Position numbers and translations under genes: made by a program. From the NCBI GenBank assembly GCA_946887025.1, contig CAMPJY010000050.1:1-15668 (forward strand): a stretch of DNA of 15,668 nucleotides. Direction: 5' to 3'. Source of the DNA: an uncultured Salinimicrobium sp. Its GTDB lineage: Bacteria; Bacteroidota; Bacteroidia; Flavobacteriales; Flavobacteriaceae. The notes beneath the pieces were generated by a model. It ran no database searches, was not told the DNA's origin, and was given only the letters and a program-made list of their open reading frames with translations. Positions 5,935 to 13,090 of this stretch are shown piece by piece (position 1 is the stretch's first letter; every line of letters starts with the position of its first letter).

Positions 5935-6900
5935 ATGCTGAAAGCTGGCGTATTGGGCGCAGGACACCTTGGAAAGATCCACCTTCGCTTATTGCAGGAA
6001 TCAAAGGAATATGAACTTGTCGGATTCTATGATGTGAATGAAGCCTACGGGAAAAGCGTGGAGGAAGAATTTGGCTACACTTATTTCAACGATCTGGACA
6101 AGTTAATAGAAGCGGTGGATGTAGTCGACGTGGTGACCCCTACCCTTTCGCATTTTGAGGTGGGAAAGAAAGCCATTTCAGCAAGAAAGCATCTCTTTAT
6201 TGAAAAACCCATCACGAACACCGTGGAGGAAGCCAGGGAGCTTATTGAGCTTGCCCGGGAGAAGAAGGTCAAGGGGCAGGTGGGCCACGTGGAACGTTTT
6301 AATCCCGCCTTCATGGCTGTGGCTTCCAAAATTGAAAACCCAATGTTCATCGAGGCCCACAGACTGGCCGAATTCAATCCGCGAGGTACCGACGTACCCG
6401 TTGTCCTGGATCTGATGATCCACGATATCGATGCCATCCTCAGTGTGGTAAAATCGGAGGTGAAGAGCATCAGCGCCAGTGGGGTATCCGTGATCAGTGA
6501 AACCCCGGATATCGCCAACGCCAGGATCGAATTCGAAAATGGCTGTGTCGCCAACCTTACCGCCAGCAGGATTTCCCTGAAGAATATGAGGAAGTCCAGA
6601 TTCTTTCAGCGGGATGCCTATATTTCCGTGGATTTTCTGGAGAAGAAATGCGAGGTGGTAAAAATGAAGGATGCCCCGGAAACCCCCGGAGATTTTGATA
6701 TGATCCTCCAGAATGCGGAAGGCATCAAAAAACAGATATATTTTGACAATCCAACGGTTGATCCCAATAACGCCATTCTTGAGGAGCTCGAATCCTTTGC
6801 AGCTGCCATTAAGAACGACACGGTGCCGATAGTGAGCCTGGAACAGGGCGCAGAGGCACTGAGGGTTGCCACACAGGTGATCAACTGTTTTAAAAGATAA
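5935..6900 (+). CDS. Gfo/Idh/MocA family NAD(P)-dependent oxidoreductase
   Basis: The 321-residue protein has an N-terminal Rossmann fold with GVLGAGHLGKIH (5-16) for binding NAD(P). VVDVVTPTLSHFEVGKKA (63-80) and IEKPIT (89-94) follow; the EKP motif with its lysine is the family hallmark. The C-terminal domain contains GHVERFNPA (117-125) and DLMIHDIDAI (159-168), where His163 and Asp164 probably lie in the active site. Family members oxidise or reduce sugars, inositols or nucleotide sugars. The GHVERFNP...MIHDID pattern recalls the branch that includes UDP-N-acetylglucosamine 3-dehydrogenases, but that is only a resemblance and the substrate is unknown. It is the first gene after a good promoter, and the acyl-CoA dehydrogenase-type gene starts 7 nt after its stop, so the two are probably expressed together. 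An ATG at 5927 is out of frame. Confidence 0.92.
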   Translation: MLKAGVLGAGHLGKIHLRLLQESKEYELVGFYDVNEAYGKSVEEEFGYTYFNDLDKLIEAVDVVDVVTPTLSHFEVGKKAISARKHLFIEKPITNTVEEARELIELAREKKVKGQVGHVERFNPAFMAVASKIENPMFIEAHRLAEFNPRGTDVPVVLDLMIHDIDAILSVVKSEVKSISASGVSVISETPDIANARIEFENGCVANLTASRISLKNMRKSRFFQRDAYISVDFLEKKCEVVKMKDAPETPGDFDMILQNAEGIKKQIYFDNPTVDPNNAILEELESFAAAIKNDTVPIVSLEQGAEALRVATQVINCFKR

Positions 6901-6907
6901 ATTCAAC

Positions 6908-7801
6908 ATGAAAAAAATAGCTGTCATCGGAGCAGGGACCATGGGCAACGGAATTGCCCATACTTTCGCCCAGTTCGGATTTACTACCAATCTTATAGAT
7001 ATTTCAGAGGAATCCCTTAAAAGAGGGATGGATACCATTGGTAACAACCTGGACCGGATGGTCGCCAAGGAAAAGATCTCAGAGTCAGAAAAGATTCAGA
7101 CCCTCAGTAACATCACCACCTTTACCGACCTCTCCAAAGGAGTACAGGACGTGGAGCTGGTGGTGGAAGCTGCTACGGAGAACCTGGAGCTCAAACTATC
7201 CATTTTCCGGGATCTTGACAAGTTCTGTTCTGAAGGGACCATCCTTGCTTCCAATACCTCTTCCATTTCCATCACAAAGATCGCCTCAGTGGTTTCCAAT
7301 CCGGAGCGGGTAATCGGGATGCACTTTATGAATCCCGTGCCTCTCATGAAGCTGGTGGAGATCATAAAGGGTTACTCCACTTCTGAAGAGGTCACTCAAA
7401 GCATTATGCAGCTTTCCGAGAAACTGAACAAGGTACCTGTAGAGGTGAATGATTACCCGGGCTTTGTGGCGAACCGGATACTGATGCCCATGATCAATGA
7501 ATCCATTGAAACCCTTTACAACCGGGTTGCCGGGGTCGAGGAAATAGACACGGTAATGAAACTGGGGATGGCCCACCCCATGGGGCCTTTACAACTGGCC
7601 GATTTCATAGGACTGGACGTATGTCTGTCCATCCTGGAGGTGATGTACAATGGCTTCAAAAACCCGAAATACGCTCCCTGTCCCCTATTGGTGAACATGG
7701 TGCAGGCCGGAAAACTGGGGGTGAAATCGGGAGAAGGTTTTTATGATTATTCTGAAAGCAGAAAGGCAGAAAAAGTCGCGGCTCAGTTTCTGAATTTTTA
7801 A
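6908..7801 (+). CDS. hbd: 3-hydroxybutyryl-CoA dehydrogenase
   Basis: The enzyme interconverts 3-hydroxyacyl-CoA and 3-oxoacyl-CoA with NAD(P), as in fatty-acid or butyrate metabolism, in the cytoplasm. The 297 residues fit the single-function family of about 280-300. VIGAGTMGNGIAH (6-18) binds the nucleotide and ASNTSSISIT (114-123) holds Ser118. GMHFMNPVPLMKLVEII (137-153) contains catalytic His139 and Glu151, and Asn189 lies in GFVANR. The spacing Ser118-His139-Glu151-Asn189 equals that of the catalytic residues in mammalian short-chain 3-hydroxyacyl-CoA dehydrogenase. GVKSGEGFYDY (271-281) is the usual C-terminal motif. It lies 7 nt after the oxidoreductase gene without a Shine-Dalgarno sequence. 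Chain-length preference and the direction used in the cell cannot be told from sequence, and no other fatty-acid genes are nearby. Confidence 0.95.
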   Translation: MKKIAVIGAGTMGNGIAHTFAQFGFTTNLIDISEESLKRGMDTIGNNLDRMVAKEKISESEKIQTLSNITTFTDLSKGVQDVELVVEAATENLELKLSIFRDLDKFCSEGTILASNTSSISITKIASVVSNPERVIGMHFMNPVPLMKLVEIIKGYSTSEEVTQSIMQLSEKLNKVPVEVNDYPGFVANRILMPMINESIETLYNRVAGVEEIDTVMKLGMAHPMGPLQLADFIGLDVCLSILEVMYNGFKNPKYAPCPLLVNMVQAGKLGVKSGEGFYDYSESRKAEKVAAQFLNF

Positions 7802-7853
7802 ATTCACGCCTGACCTATCTCCTTTTTAGCTTTAACCGAAAAACGATCTCTGA

Positions 7854-9089
7854 TTGGCAAAAATAATCCCATTTAAAGCAGTACGCCCTTCAAGAGAAAA
7901 GGTGGGCCTTGTGGCATCCCGCCCTATTGACGACTACTCCCTGGAGGAACTGAAATTCCAGCTGGACAACAACCCTTATTCCTTCCTTCATATAATAAAT
8001 CCCGGGTATAAATTCCAGAAAGAGGTTTCGAGGGAGCCGCGATTTGAGCTGGTGCGGAACAGGTATCTGGAATTCAGGGAGGAAGGCATTTTTATACAGG
8101 ACGAGCTTCCAGCGTATTATATTTACAAAACCCGGTCCCGCAACCATTCCTACTGCGGGATCATTGCCGCCACCAGTATCCGGGATTACGAACAGAATGT
8201 GATAAAGAAGCACGAGGATACGCTTGCCAGGCGGGAGAAACTCTTCAAGGAGTATCTTCAGGTGGTGGGTTTCAATACGGAACCCGTCCTGCTCACCTAT
8301 CCTGACAGTGACATCATTAACAGGATAATGGAAGAAACCATGGCCCAGCGGCCGGAGTATGAGTTTACCTCCTTCAACAAGGATTCGCACTATCTCTGGA
8401 AGGTGGATGACCCAACGATCACTGGCAAGATAATGGCCGAATTCGAGAAAATGCCGGCCCTTTATATAGCCGACGGTCACCACCGCAGCGCTTCTTCCTG
8501 GCTTCTGGCAAAGGAATCCGAAGCCGCCAATCCGGACCACACGGGAGAGGAGACCTATAATTTCTTCATGAGCTACCTGATTGCCGAAAGCAATCTGCAG
8601 CTTTATGAATTCAACAGGATGGTGACCGACCTGAATGGTTTGAGCAAAAAAGAATTCCTGATCCGGCTGGATGAGTGGTTCCGCATTGAGAACCGTGGCA
8701 GCGAGATATACAGGCCATCAAAGAAGCATCATTTTTCGATGTATCTGGAGGGGGAATTCTACTCCTTGTATTTGAGGAAGACCAAGTATGATTTTACCGA
8801 TTCTCTTAGTGCACTTGACCCGTATATTCTTTATCTTAAGGTTCTGAAACCTATCCTGGGCATAGAGGATCTCCGAAATGACCACCGGATTGCTTATATC
8901 CCGGGGAAAAATGAATCATTTGAAGTAAAGGAAGCCGTAGATAATGGGGAATTTACCCTGGGTTTTGGAATGCTGCCGCTGACGATAGAGGAGCTGAAAC
9001 AGGTAGCGGAGGAAGGATTGACCATGCCCCCAAAAAGTACTTATATCGAGCCTAAACTCAGAAGTGGATTGACGATCTATGAGTTTTAA
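7854..9089 (+). CDS. DUF1015 family protein
   Basis: This 411-residue protein spans the whole of DUF1015 (PF06245), a widespread bacterial family without an established function. Visible marks are IIPFKAVRP at the N-terminus, a middle part with CGIIAATSIRDYE (101-113) and KKHEDT (118-123), and YIADGHHRSASSW (204-216), whose DGHHR is the most conserved motif. The family has been grouped with ParB-like folds, and the DGHHR motif would then sit where ParB has its nucleotide-binding arginines; I treat that as a suggestion. Translation starts with TTG at 7854, as MAKIIPFKAVRP matches the family start and no ATG is available. There is no Shine-Dalgarno sequence. The gene lies 52 nt after hbd and 36 nt before yggS. 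Its residues HH and R could bind a phosphate or metal, but no reaction can be named. Confidence 0.9.
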   Translation: MAKIIPFKAVRPSREKVGLVASRPIDDYSLEELKFQLDNNPYSFLHIINPGYKFQKEVSREPRFELVRNRYLEFREEGIFIQDELPAYYIYKTRSRNHSYCGIIAATSIRDYEQNVIKKHEDTLARREKLFKEYLQVVGFNTEPVLLTYPDSDIINRIMEETMAQRPEYEFTSFNKDSHYLWKVDDPTITGKIMAEFEKMPALYIADGHHRSASSWLLAKESEAANPDHTGEETYNFFMSYLIAESNLQLYEFNRMVTDLNGLSKKEFLIRLDEWFRIENRGSEIYRPSKKHHFSMYLEGEFYSLYLRKTKYDFTDSLSALDPYILYLKVLKPILGIEDLRNDHRIAYIPGKNESFEVKEAVDNGEFTLGFGMLPLTIEELKQVAEEGLTMPPKSTYIEPKLRSGLTIYEF

Positions 9090-9125
9090 TTATAACAGAA
9101 TTTCGAGAAGAATAAATCTTGTATC

Positions 9126-9785
9126 ATGAGTATTTCAGAAAATTTACAGGAAATAAAAGCAGGTTTACCTGAAGGAGTGACCCTGGTTGCCATTTCTAAG
9201 ACCCGGCCCAATGAAGATCTGATGGAGGCTTATGAATCGGGGCATCGGGTGTTTGGCGAAAACAAGATCCAGGAGATGACGCAAAAGTGGGAAGACCTGC
9301 CAAAGGACATCGAATGGCATATGGTGGGGAAGGTACAGAGGAACAAGGTAAAATATATGGCCCCTTTTGTAAACCTGGTTCACGGGGTTGACAGCCTGAA
9401 ACTTCTGAAGGAAATTGAGAAGGAGGCCGCTAAGAATGAACGGGTTATAGACTGCCTGCTTCAGATAAAAATAGCCGAAGAGGACACTAAAAATGGAATG
9501 ACTCTTGATGAAGCTAAAAGTATCCTTAATTCCGAGGAATACGCGGAAATGAAACATGTCAGGGTGACCGGATTCATGGGAATGGCAACTTTAACAGAAG
9601 ACGAGTCAAAGATCAGGGAAGAATTCAGTTATTTAAAAACTTCTTTTGACAGCCTTGCAAAAGAAGTACCTTCGTTGAAGATCCTTTCCATGGGTATGAG
9701 CGGGGACTATAGACTGGCGTTGGAATGTGGCAGCAACATGGTGAGGATAGGCAGTGCGATTTTTGGGGAAAGGAACTATAATTAA
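9126..9785 (+). CDS. yggS: YggS/PLPBP family pyridoxal phosphate homeostasis protein
   Basis: YggS binds pyridoxal 5'-phosphate without known enzymatic activity and keeps the free cofactor and amino-acid pools in balance. The 219 residues fit the family and its single alanine-racemase-like barrel. VAISKTRP (21-28) places the PLP-binding lysine at residue 25. FGENKIQEM, EWHMVGKVQRNK and FVNLVHGVDS follow. Near the end GFMGMATL, LSMGMSGDYRLALECGSNMVRIGSAIFG carries the phosphate-binding segments typical of the family. The ATG at 9126 gives the usual short N-terminus. It lies 36 nt after the DUF1015 gene and 18 nt before the nuclease gene, so it is probably part of the same transcript. Confidence 0.96.
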   Translation: MSISENLQEIKAGLPEGVTLVAISKTRPNEDLMEAYESGHRVFGENKIQEMTQKWEDLPKDIEWHMVGKVQRNKVKYMAPFVNLVHGVDSLKLLKEIEKEAAKNERVIDCLLQIKIAEEDTKNGMTLDEAKSILNSEEYAEMKHVRVTGFMGMATLTEDESKIREEFSYLKTSFDSLAKEVPSLKILSMGMSGDYRLALECGSNMVRIGSAIFGERNYN

Positions 9786-9791
9786 TTATTT

Positions 9792-9795
9792 GGAG
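9792..9795 (+). promoter_or_regulatory. Shine-Dalgarno sequence setting a TTG start
   Basis: GGAG lies 8 nt before the TTG at 9804-9806. It is one of few good Shine-Dalgarno matches in the window. As no ATG occurs between the upstream in-frame stop and the DIETTG motif, it supports TTG as the start of the nuclease gene. Confidence 0.6.
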
Positions 9796-9803
9796 AAGAA
9801 CAT

Positions 9804-11177
9804 TTGTACGCGATTTTAGACATAGAGACTACCGGAGGGAAGTATAATGAAGAGGGGATTACTGAAATAGCCATATACAAATTCGATGGCCATAAGGTCG
9901 TGGACCAGTTTATCAGCCTTGTAAATCCTGAAATTCCCATTCAGCCTTTTGTAGTGGGCCTTACAGGTATTAATAACGAGATGCTTCGCAATGCCCCTAA
10001 ATTTTATGAGGTCGCCAAGCGGGTCGTGGAAATAACCCAGGATTGTATCCTTGTAGCGCACAACGCCAATTTTGATTACAGGATCCTGGGCACTGAATTC
10101 AGACGCCTGGGCTTCGAATATGAGCGGCAGACGCTTTGTACCGTGGAACTGGCGCAGAAACTCATTCCGGGGCAACAATCCTACAGTCTTGGAAAACTGG
10201 TCCGCTCGCTGGGGATTCCTTTGAGCGACAGGCACAGGGCCACGGGGGATGCCCAGGCAACCGTCAAACTGTTCAAAATGCTTCTGGCAAAGGATACAGA
10301 GAAAGAGATCCTAATCAGTCTGGTAAGGACCAAGCCAAAGCTGAGCATGGACTCCAAACTGGTACAGCTGCTGGAAGAGCTGCCAAGCATCACCGGGGTC
10401 TATTATCTGCACAATGCCAAGGGAAAGATCATTTACATTGGCAAAAGCAAGAATATTAAGAAACGGGTGCTTCAGCATTTCACTAATGACAATCGAAAGT
10501 CGAGGGAAATCCAGAAAGAAGTGGCTGCCATCACCTATGAAGCCACAGGAAATGAGCTGAATGCCCTTCTGAAGGAGAACGAGGAGATAAAAAGAAACAA
10601 GCCCAAGTACAACAAGGCCCTTAACCGGAGTATTTTCAGTTACGCGCTCTACCAATCGGTGGATCCGAAGGGATATATTCACCTGAAAGTCGGCAAGGCA
10701 GACGGGAGGAAGAAAAATATCACCACCTTCACCAACCTGCAGCAGGCGAAGACGGTGCTGACGAATATTCTGGAGGAATACCAGCTCTGCCAGAAATATA
10801 CCGGTCTTCACAACGGAAACGGCTCCTGCTTCAATTACTCCATCAAACAATGTAACGGCGCCTGTATTGAGGAGGAAAGCGTTGCGGATTACAACCAGAG
10901 GGTGGAGAAAGTGGTCAGGAAATACAGTTATGAAAACCAGAACATGCTGGTTATCGACCGCGGGAGGGATATTGATGAAAAGAGTGCCCTGTTAGTGGAA
11001 GAAGGACAATTTAAGGGGATTGGTTATTTCAATTTAAACCACCAGCTTAACAACCTGGAGATCATCAAATCCATTATTACCCCCATGCAAAGCGACCGCG
11101 ATGCGCAGCATATCATTCAAAGTTATCTGAGAAAGAACCACCGATTAAAGGTGATCCACCTTAACGGGGAGGAATAA
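9804..11177 (+). CDS. DnaQ-like exonuclease fused to a UvrC/Cho-like GIY-YIG nuclease
   Basis: The 457-residue protein joins two nuclease domains. Residues 1-165 form a DEDDh 3'-5' exonuclease: DIETTG with Asp6 and Glu8, HNANFDYRIL with Asp91, and HRATGDA with His144 and Asp149, so all catalytic residues are present. Residues about 195-275 form a GIY-YIG domain like that of UvrC: GVYYL, YIGKSKNIKKRV with Arg221, and Glu258 in LLKENEEIKRNKPKYN. The following part carries Cys329, Cys342, Cys350 and Cys354. Their spacing (13, 8, 4) closely follows the cysteines of E. coli UvrC reported to hold an iron-sulfur cluster. The UvrC RNase H-like and helix-hairpin-helix domains are missing, so the second half resembles Cho. 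Similar DnaQ-GIY-YIG fusions are known in other bacteria. The likely role is incision and trimming in DNA repair; the substrate is not proven. Confidence 0.92.
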   Translation: MYAILDIETTGGKYNEEGITEIAIYKFDGHKVVDQFISLVNPEIPIQPFVVGLTGINNEMLRNAPKFYEVAKRVVEITQDCILVAHNANFDYRILGTEFRRLGFEYERQTLCTVELAQKLIPGQQSYSLGKLVRSLGIPLSDRHRATGDAQATVKLFKMLLAKDTEKEILISLVRTKPKLSMDSKLVQLLEELPSITGVYYLHNAKGKIIYIGKSKNIKKRVLQHFTNDNRKSREIQKEVAAITYEATGNELNALLKENEEIKRNKPKYNKALNRSIFSYALYQSVDPKGYIHLKVGKADGRKKNITTFTNLQQAKTVLTNILEEYQLCQKYTGLHNGNGSCFNYSIKQCNGACIEEESVADYNQRVEKVVRKYSYENQNMLVIDRGRDIDEKSALLVEEGQFKGIGYFNLNHQLNNLEIIKSIITPMQSDRDAQHIIQSYLRKNHRLKVIHLNGEE

Positions 11178-11227
11178 ACCCTCAGTTAAAGTAAAAACCT
11201 TATTTTTACTTCTCAAAACGCACCTCT

Positions 11228-12058
11228 TTGATACCAGAACCATCAAAAGCTTCATGGAAGGACAAGCTTCATGAAATAATTTACGAGGCCGATACCCCGA
11301 CGGGTAAATTCTTCGATATCGCCCTCCTTTTTACCATTCTGCTCAGTATCATTCTGGTAATGCTGGAAAGTGTACATACTTTAAATGTGAAGTATTTCGA
11401 GGTGTTTTACCTGGCAGAATGGATCATAACCATAATTTTTACAATAGAATATATCCTGAGAATAATCTCCATCAGGAAGCCCTGGACCTATATTTTCAGT
11501 TTCTACGGCATCATCGATCTTTTATCCACGATCCCTACTTACCTGGTCCTTCTTTTTGGGGGACATAACTTCTTTTTTGCGATCCGTGCCTTCCGATTAC
11601 TGCGGGTATTCCGGATCCTTAAAACCACGCATTACCTTGGGGAATCGAATAAACTCTGGCGGGCGGTGAAGAACAGCCGGGTCAAGGTCTTCGTCTTCCT
11701 TTTTACGGTTCTGATCATCTGTATCATCATGGGTACGGTCATGTACCTGATAGAAGGCCCTGAAAATGGGTTCACCAATATTCCTCTGGCAATCTACTGG
11801 TGTATAGTTACGCTCACCACTGTTGGCTATGGCGACATATATCCAGCCACCCCCCTGGGACAGGTTCTGGCTTCGCTGATCATGATCGTGGGTTATGGGA
11901 TTATCGCTGTTCCAACGGGAATTGTGAGCGCCGAATACACCAGGACCATTAAGAATATGCCGCACCTGAATACTCAGGTCTGTAGATTCTGCGCCGAATC
12001 CAAGCATCTGGATGGTGCAAAGTATTGTCATAACTGCGGAAACGAATTAAATGTGTAA
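11228..12058 (+). CDS. voltage-gated-type potassium channel with C-terminal zinc ribbon
   Basis: This 276-residue inner-membrane protein has six transmembrane segments: S1 (about 32-48), S2 (58-80), S3 (87-110), S4 (117-131), S5 (153-174) and S6 (212-235). S4 reads IRAFRLLRVFRILK, with arginines every third position (120, 123, 126, 129), as in voltage sensors. The pore loop TLTTVGYGD (195-203) is the potassium-selectivity filter. The tail has CRFC (252-255) and CHNC (267-270), which should form a small cytoplasmic zinc ribbon. Translation must start with TTG at 11228, since an in-frame stop lies upstream and the first internal ATG (codon 45) would cut S1. The gene starts 50 nt after the nuclease gene and its end overlaps the miaA start by 8 nt. 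The family assignment is firm; gating and the role of the tail are unknown. Confidence 0.94.
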   Translation: MIPEPSKASWKDKLHEIIYEADTPTGKFFDIALLFTILLSIILVMLESVHTLNVKYFEVFYLAEWIITIIFTIEYILRIISIRKPWTYIFSFYGIIDLLSTIPTYLVLLFGGHNFFFAIRAFRLLRVFRILKTTHYLGESNKLWRAVKNSRVKVFVFLFTVLIICIIMGTVMYLIEGPENGFTNIPLAIYWCIVTLTTVGYGDIYPATPLGQVLASLIMIVGYGIIAVPTGIVSAEYTRTIKNMPHLNTQVCRFCAESKHLDGAKYCHNCGNELNV

Positions 12059-12950
12059 GACCTTAATAGGAGTTATCGGGCCTACAGCCATTGGCAAAAC
12101 TTCCTTAAGCATAGAGCTGGCAAAGCATTTTGAGACGGAAATAGTTTCAGCCGATTCACGCCAGTTCTATAAGGAAATGAGCATTGGGACCGCTGTTCCC
12201 ACGGACGAAGAGCTCACTCAGGCGCCGCATCATTTTATTCAGCACATTTCCATTGAAGACAGCTATTCCGTCGGAGATTTTGAACGGGAAGCCCTTCAGA
12301 AATTAAACAGCCTCTTTCTTACGCATGAAAAGCTGATCATGGTAGGCGGAAGCGGGTTATATGTCAATGCCGTGGTACATGGGCTGGATGAATTTCCAGA
12401 GGTAGACCCGTCCATTAGAGTAGCCCTCAACGAGAAATTCGCAGATTCGGGGGTTCAGGTACTTCAGGAGGAGCTGAAGGCGCTGGACCCGGAATATTAT
12501 TCTGAAGTTGACAAAGATAATCCACACCGTCTTATCCGGGCGCTGGAGGTGTGTCTGGGAACCGGGAAACCCTACTCCTCCTTCAGAAAGAATAAAAGGC
12601 CTGAGCGGGAGTTTAAAAGCATCCTGATAGGTCTGACTGCGGAGCGGGAGCTGATCTACGACAGGATCAATAAAAGGGTCGATATGATGATGGAACAGGG
12701 CCTGCTGGAGGAAGTGACACAGCTAGCCGATAAAAAACAGCTGAACGCCCTGAATACAGTCGGATACAAGGAACTGTTCCTTCATTTGGAAGGGAAGTCT
12801 TCCCTGGAAGATGCAGTTTCAGAGATCAAAAAAAACACCAGGCGATTTGCAAAACGCCAACTTACCTGGTTCAGAAAAAATGAGGAGGTAAAGTGGTTTG
12901 ATTTCAGGACGCCTTCCGAGGAAATCATACAATTCCTGGAATCACAGTAA
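12051..12950 (+). CDS. miaA: tRNA dimethylallyltransferase MiaA
   Basis: MiaA transfers the dimethylallyl group of dimethylallyl diphosphate to the N6 of adenosine 37 in tRNAs that read codons beginning with U, which helps accurate decoding. The 299 residues fit the family. GPTAIGKT (10-17) is the P-loop, SADSRQ (33-38) carries the conserved Asp35, and IGTAVP (45-50), PHHFI (59-63) and VGGSGLYVNAV (98-108) follow. NPHRLIRALEV and TVGYKEL lie further on, and the KKNTRRFAKRQLTWFR segment near the end binds tRNA in this family. The ATG lies within the last codons of the channel gene (ATGTGTAA), so the two are probably translationally coupled although their roles are unrelated. A hairpin that could end transcription begins 7 nt after the stop. 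No partner for further modification (miaB) is visible. Confidence 0.97.
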   Translation: MCKTLIGVIGPTAIGKTSLSIELAKHFETEIVSADSRQFYKEMSIGTAVPTDEELTQAPHHFIQHISIEDSYSVGDFEREALQKLNSLFLTHEKLIMVGGSGLYVNAVVHGLDEFPEVDPSIRVALNEKFADSGVQVLQEELKALDPEYYSEVDKDNPHRLIRALEVCLGTGKPYSSFRKNKRPEREFKSILIGLTAERELIYDRINKRVDMMMEQGLLEEVTQLADKKQLNALNTVGYKELFLHLEGKSSLEDAVSEIKKNTRRFAKRQLTWFRKNEEVKWFDFRTPSEEIIQFLESQ

Positions 12951-12956
12951 AGCTCC

Positions 12957-12994
12957 GGAAATTTTTTGCAAAGAAGCAAAAAAATCCCTTTTTT
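12957..12994 (+). terminator. weak intrinsic terminator after miaA
   Basis: TTTTTTGC (12962-12969) and GCAAAAAA (12976-12983) form an 8-bp stem around a 6-nt loop. GGA and TCC may extend it on both sides past an unpaired base, and CTTTTTTATC follows. The stem is mostly A/T, so it would be weak. Confidence 0.5.
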
Positions 12995-13058
12995 ATCATT
13001 CACGGGAGGAAATCCTGAATAAAAAGAAAAAAAATCCAGTGCTGTTTAAACCATCAGG

Positions 13059-13066
13059 GATTTTTG
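13059..13066 (+). promoter_or_regulatory. possible -7 box for the outer-membrane protein gene
   Basis: GATTTTTG differs from TAnnTTTG only at the first base and lies 24 nt before the ATG at 13091. No TTG is found at the -33 position, so the site is a weak candidate. Confidence 0.25.
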
Positions 13067-13090
13067 GAGTCCAACTACAAAAAGTTACTT

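Noticed and set aside
6178..7068. A 296-codon open frame on the - strand
   Set aside because: It runs across the oxidoreductase and dehydrogenase genes, both with intact catalytic motifs, and its product resembles nothing I know.
7890..8540. A 216-codon open frame on the - strand
   Set aside because: It mirrors the DUF1015 coding frame and has no start or domain support.
13064..13090. TTG start for the outer-membrane beta-barrel protein, nine codons upstream
   Set aside because: It would put ESNYKKLL before a complete signal peptide that begins well at the ATG at 13091, and it overlaps a possible -7 box.
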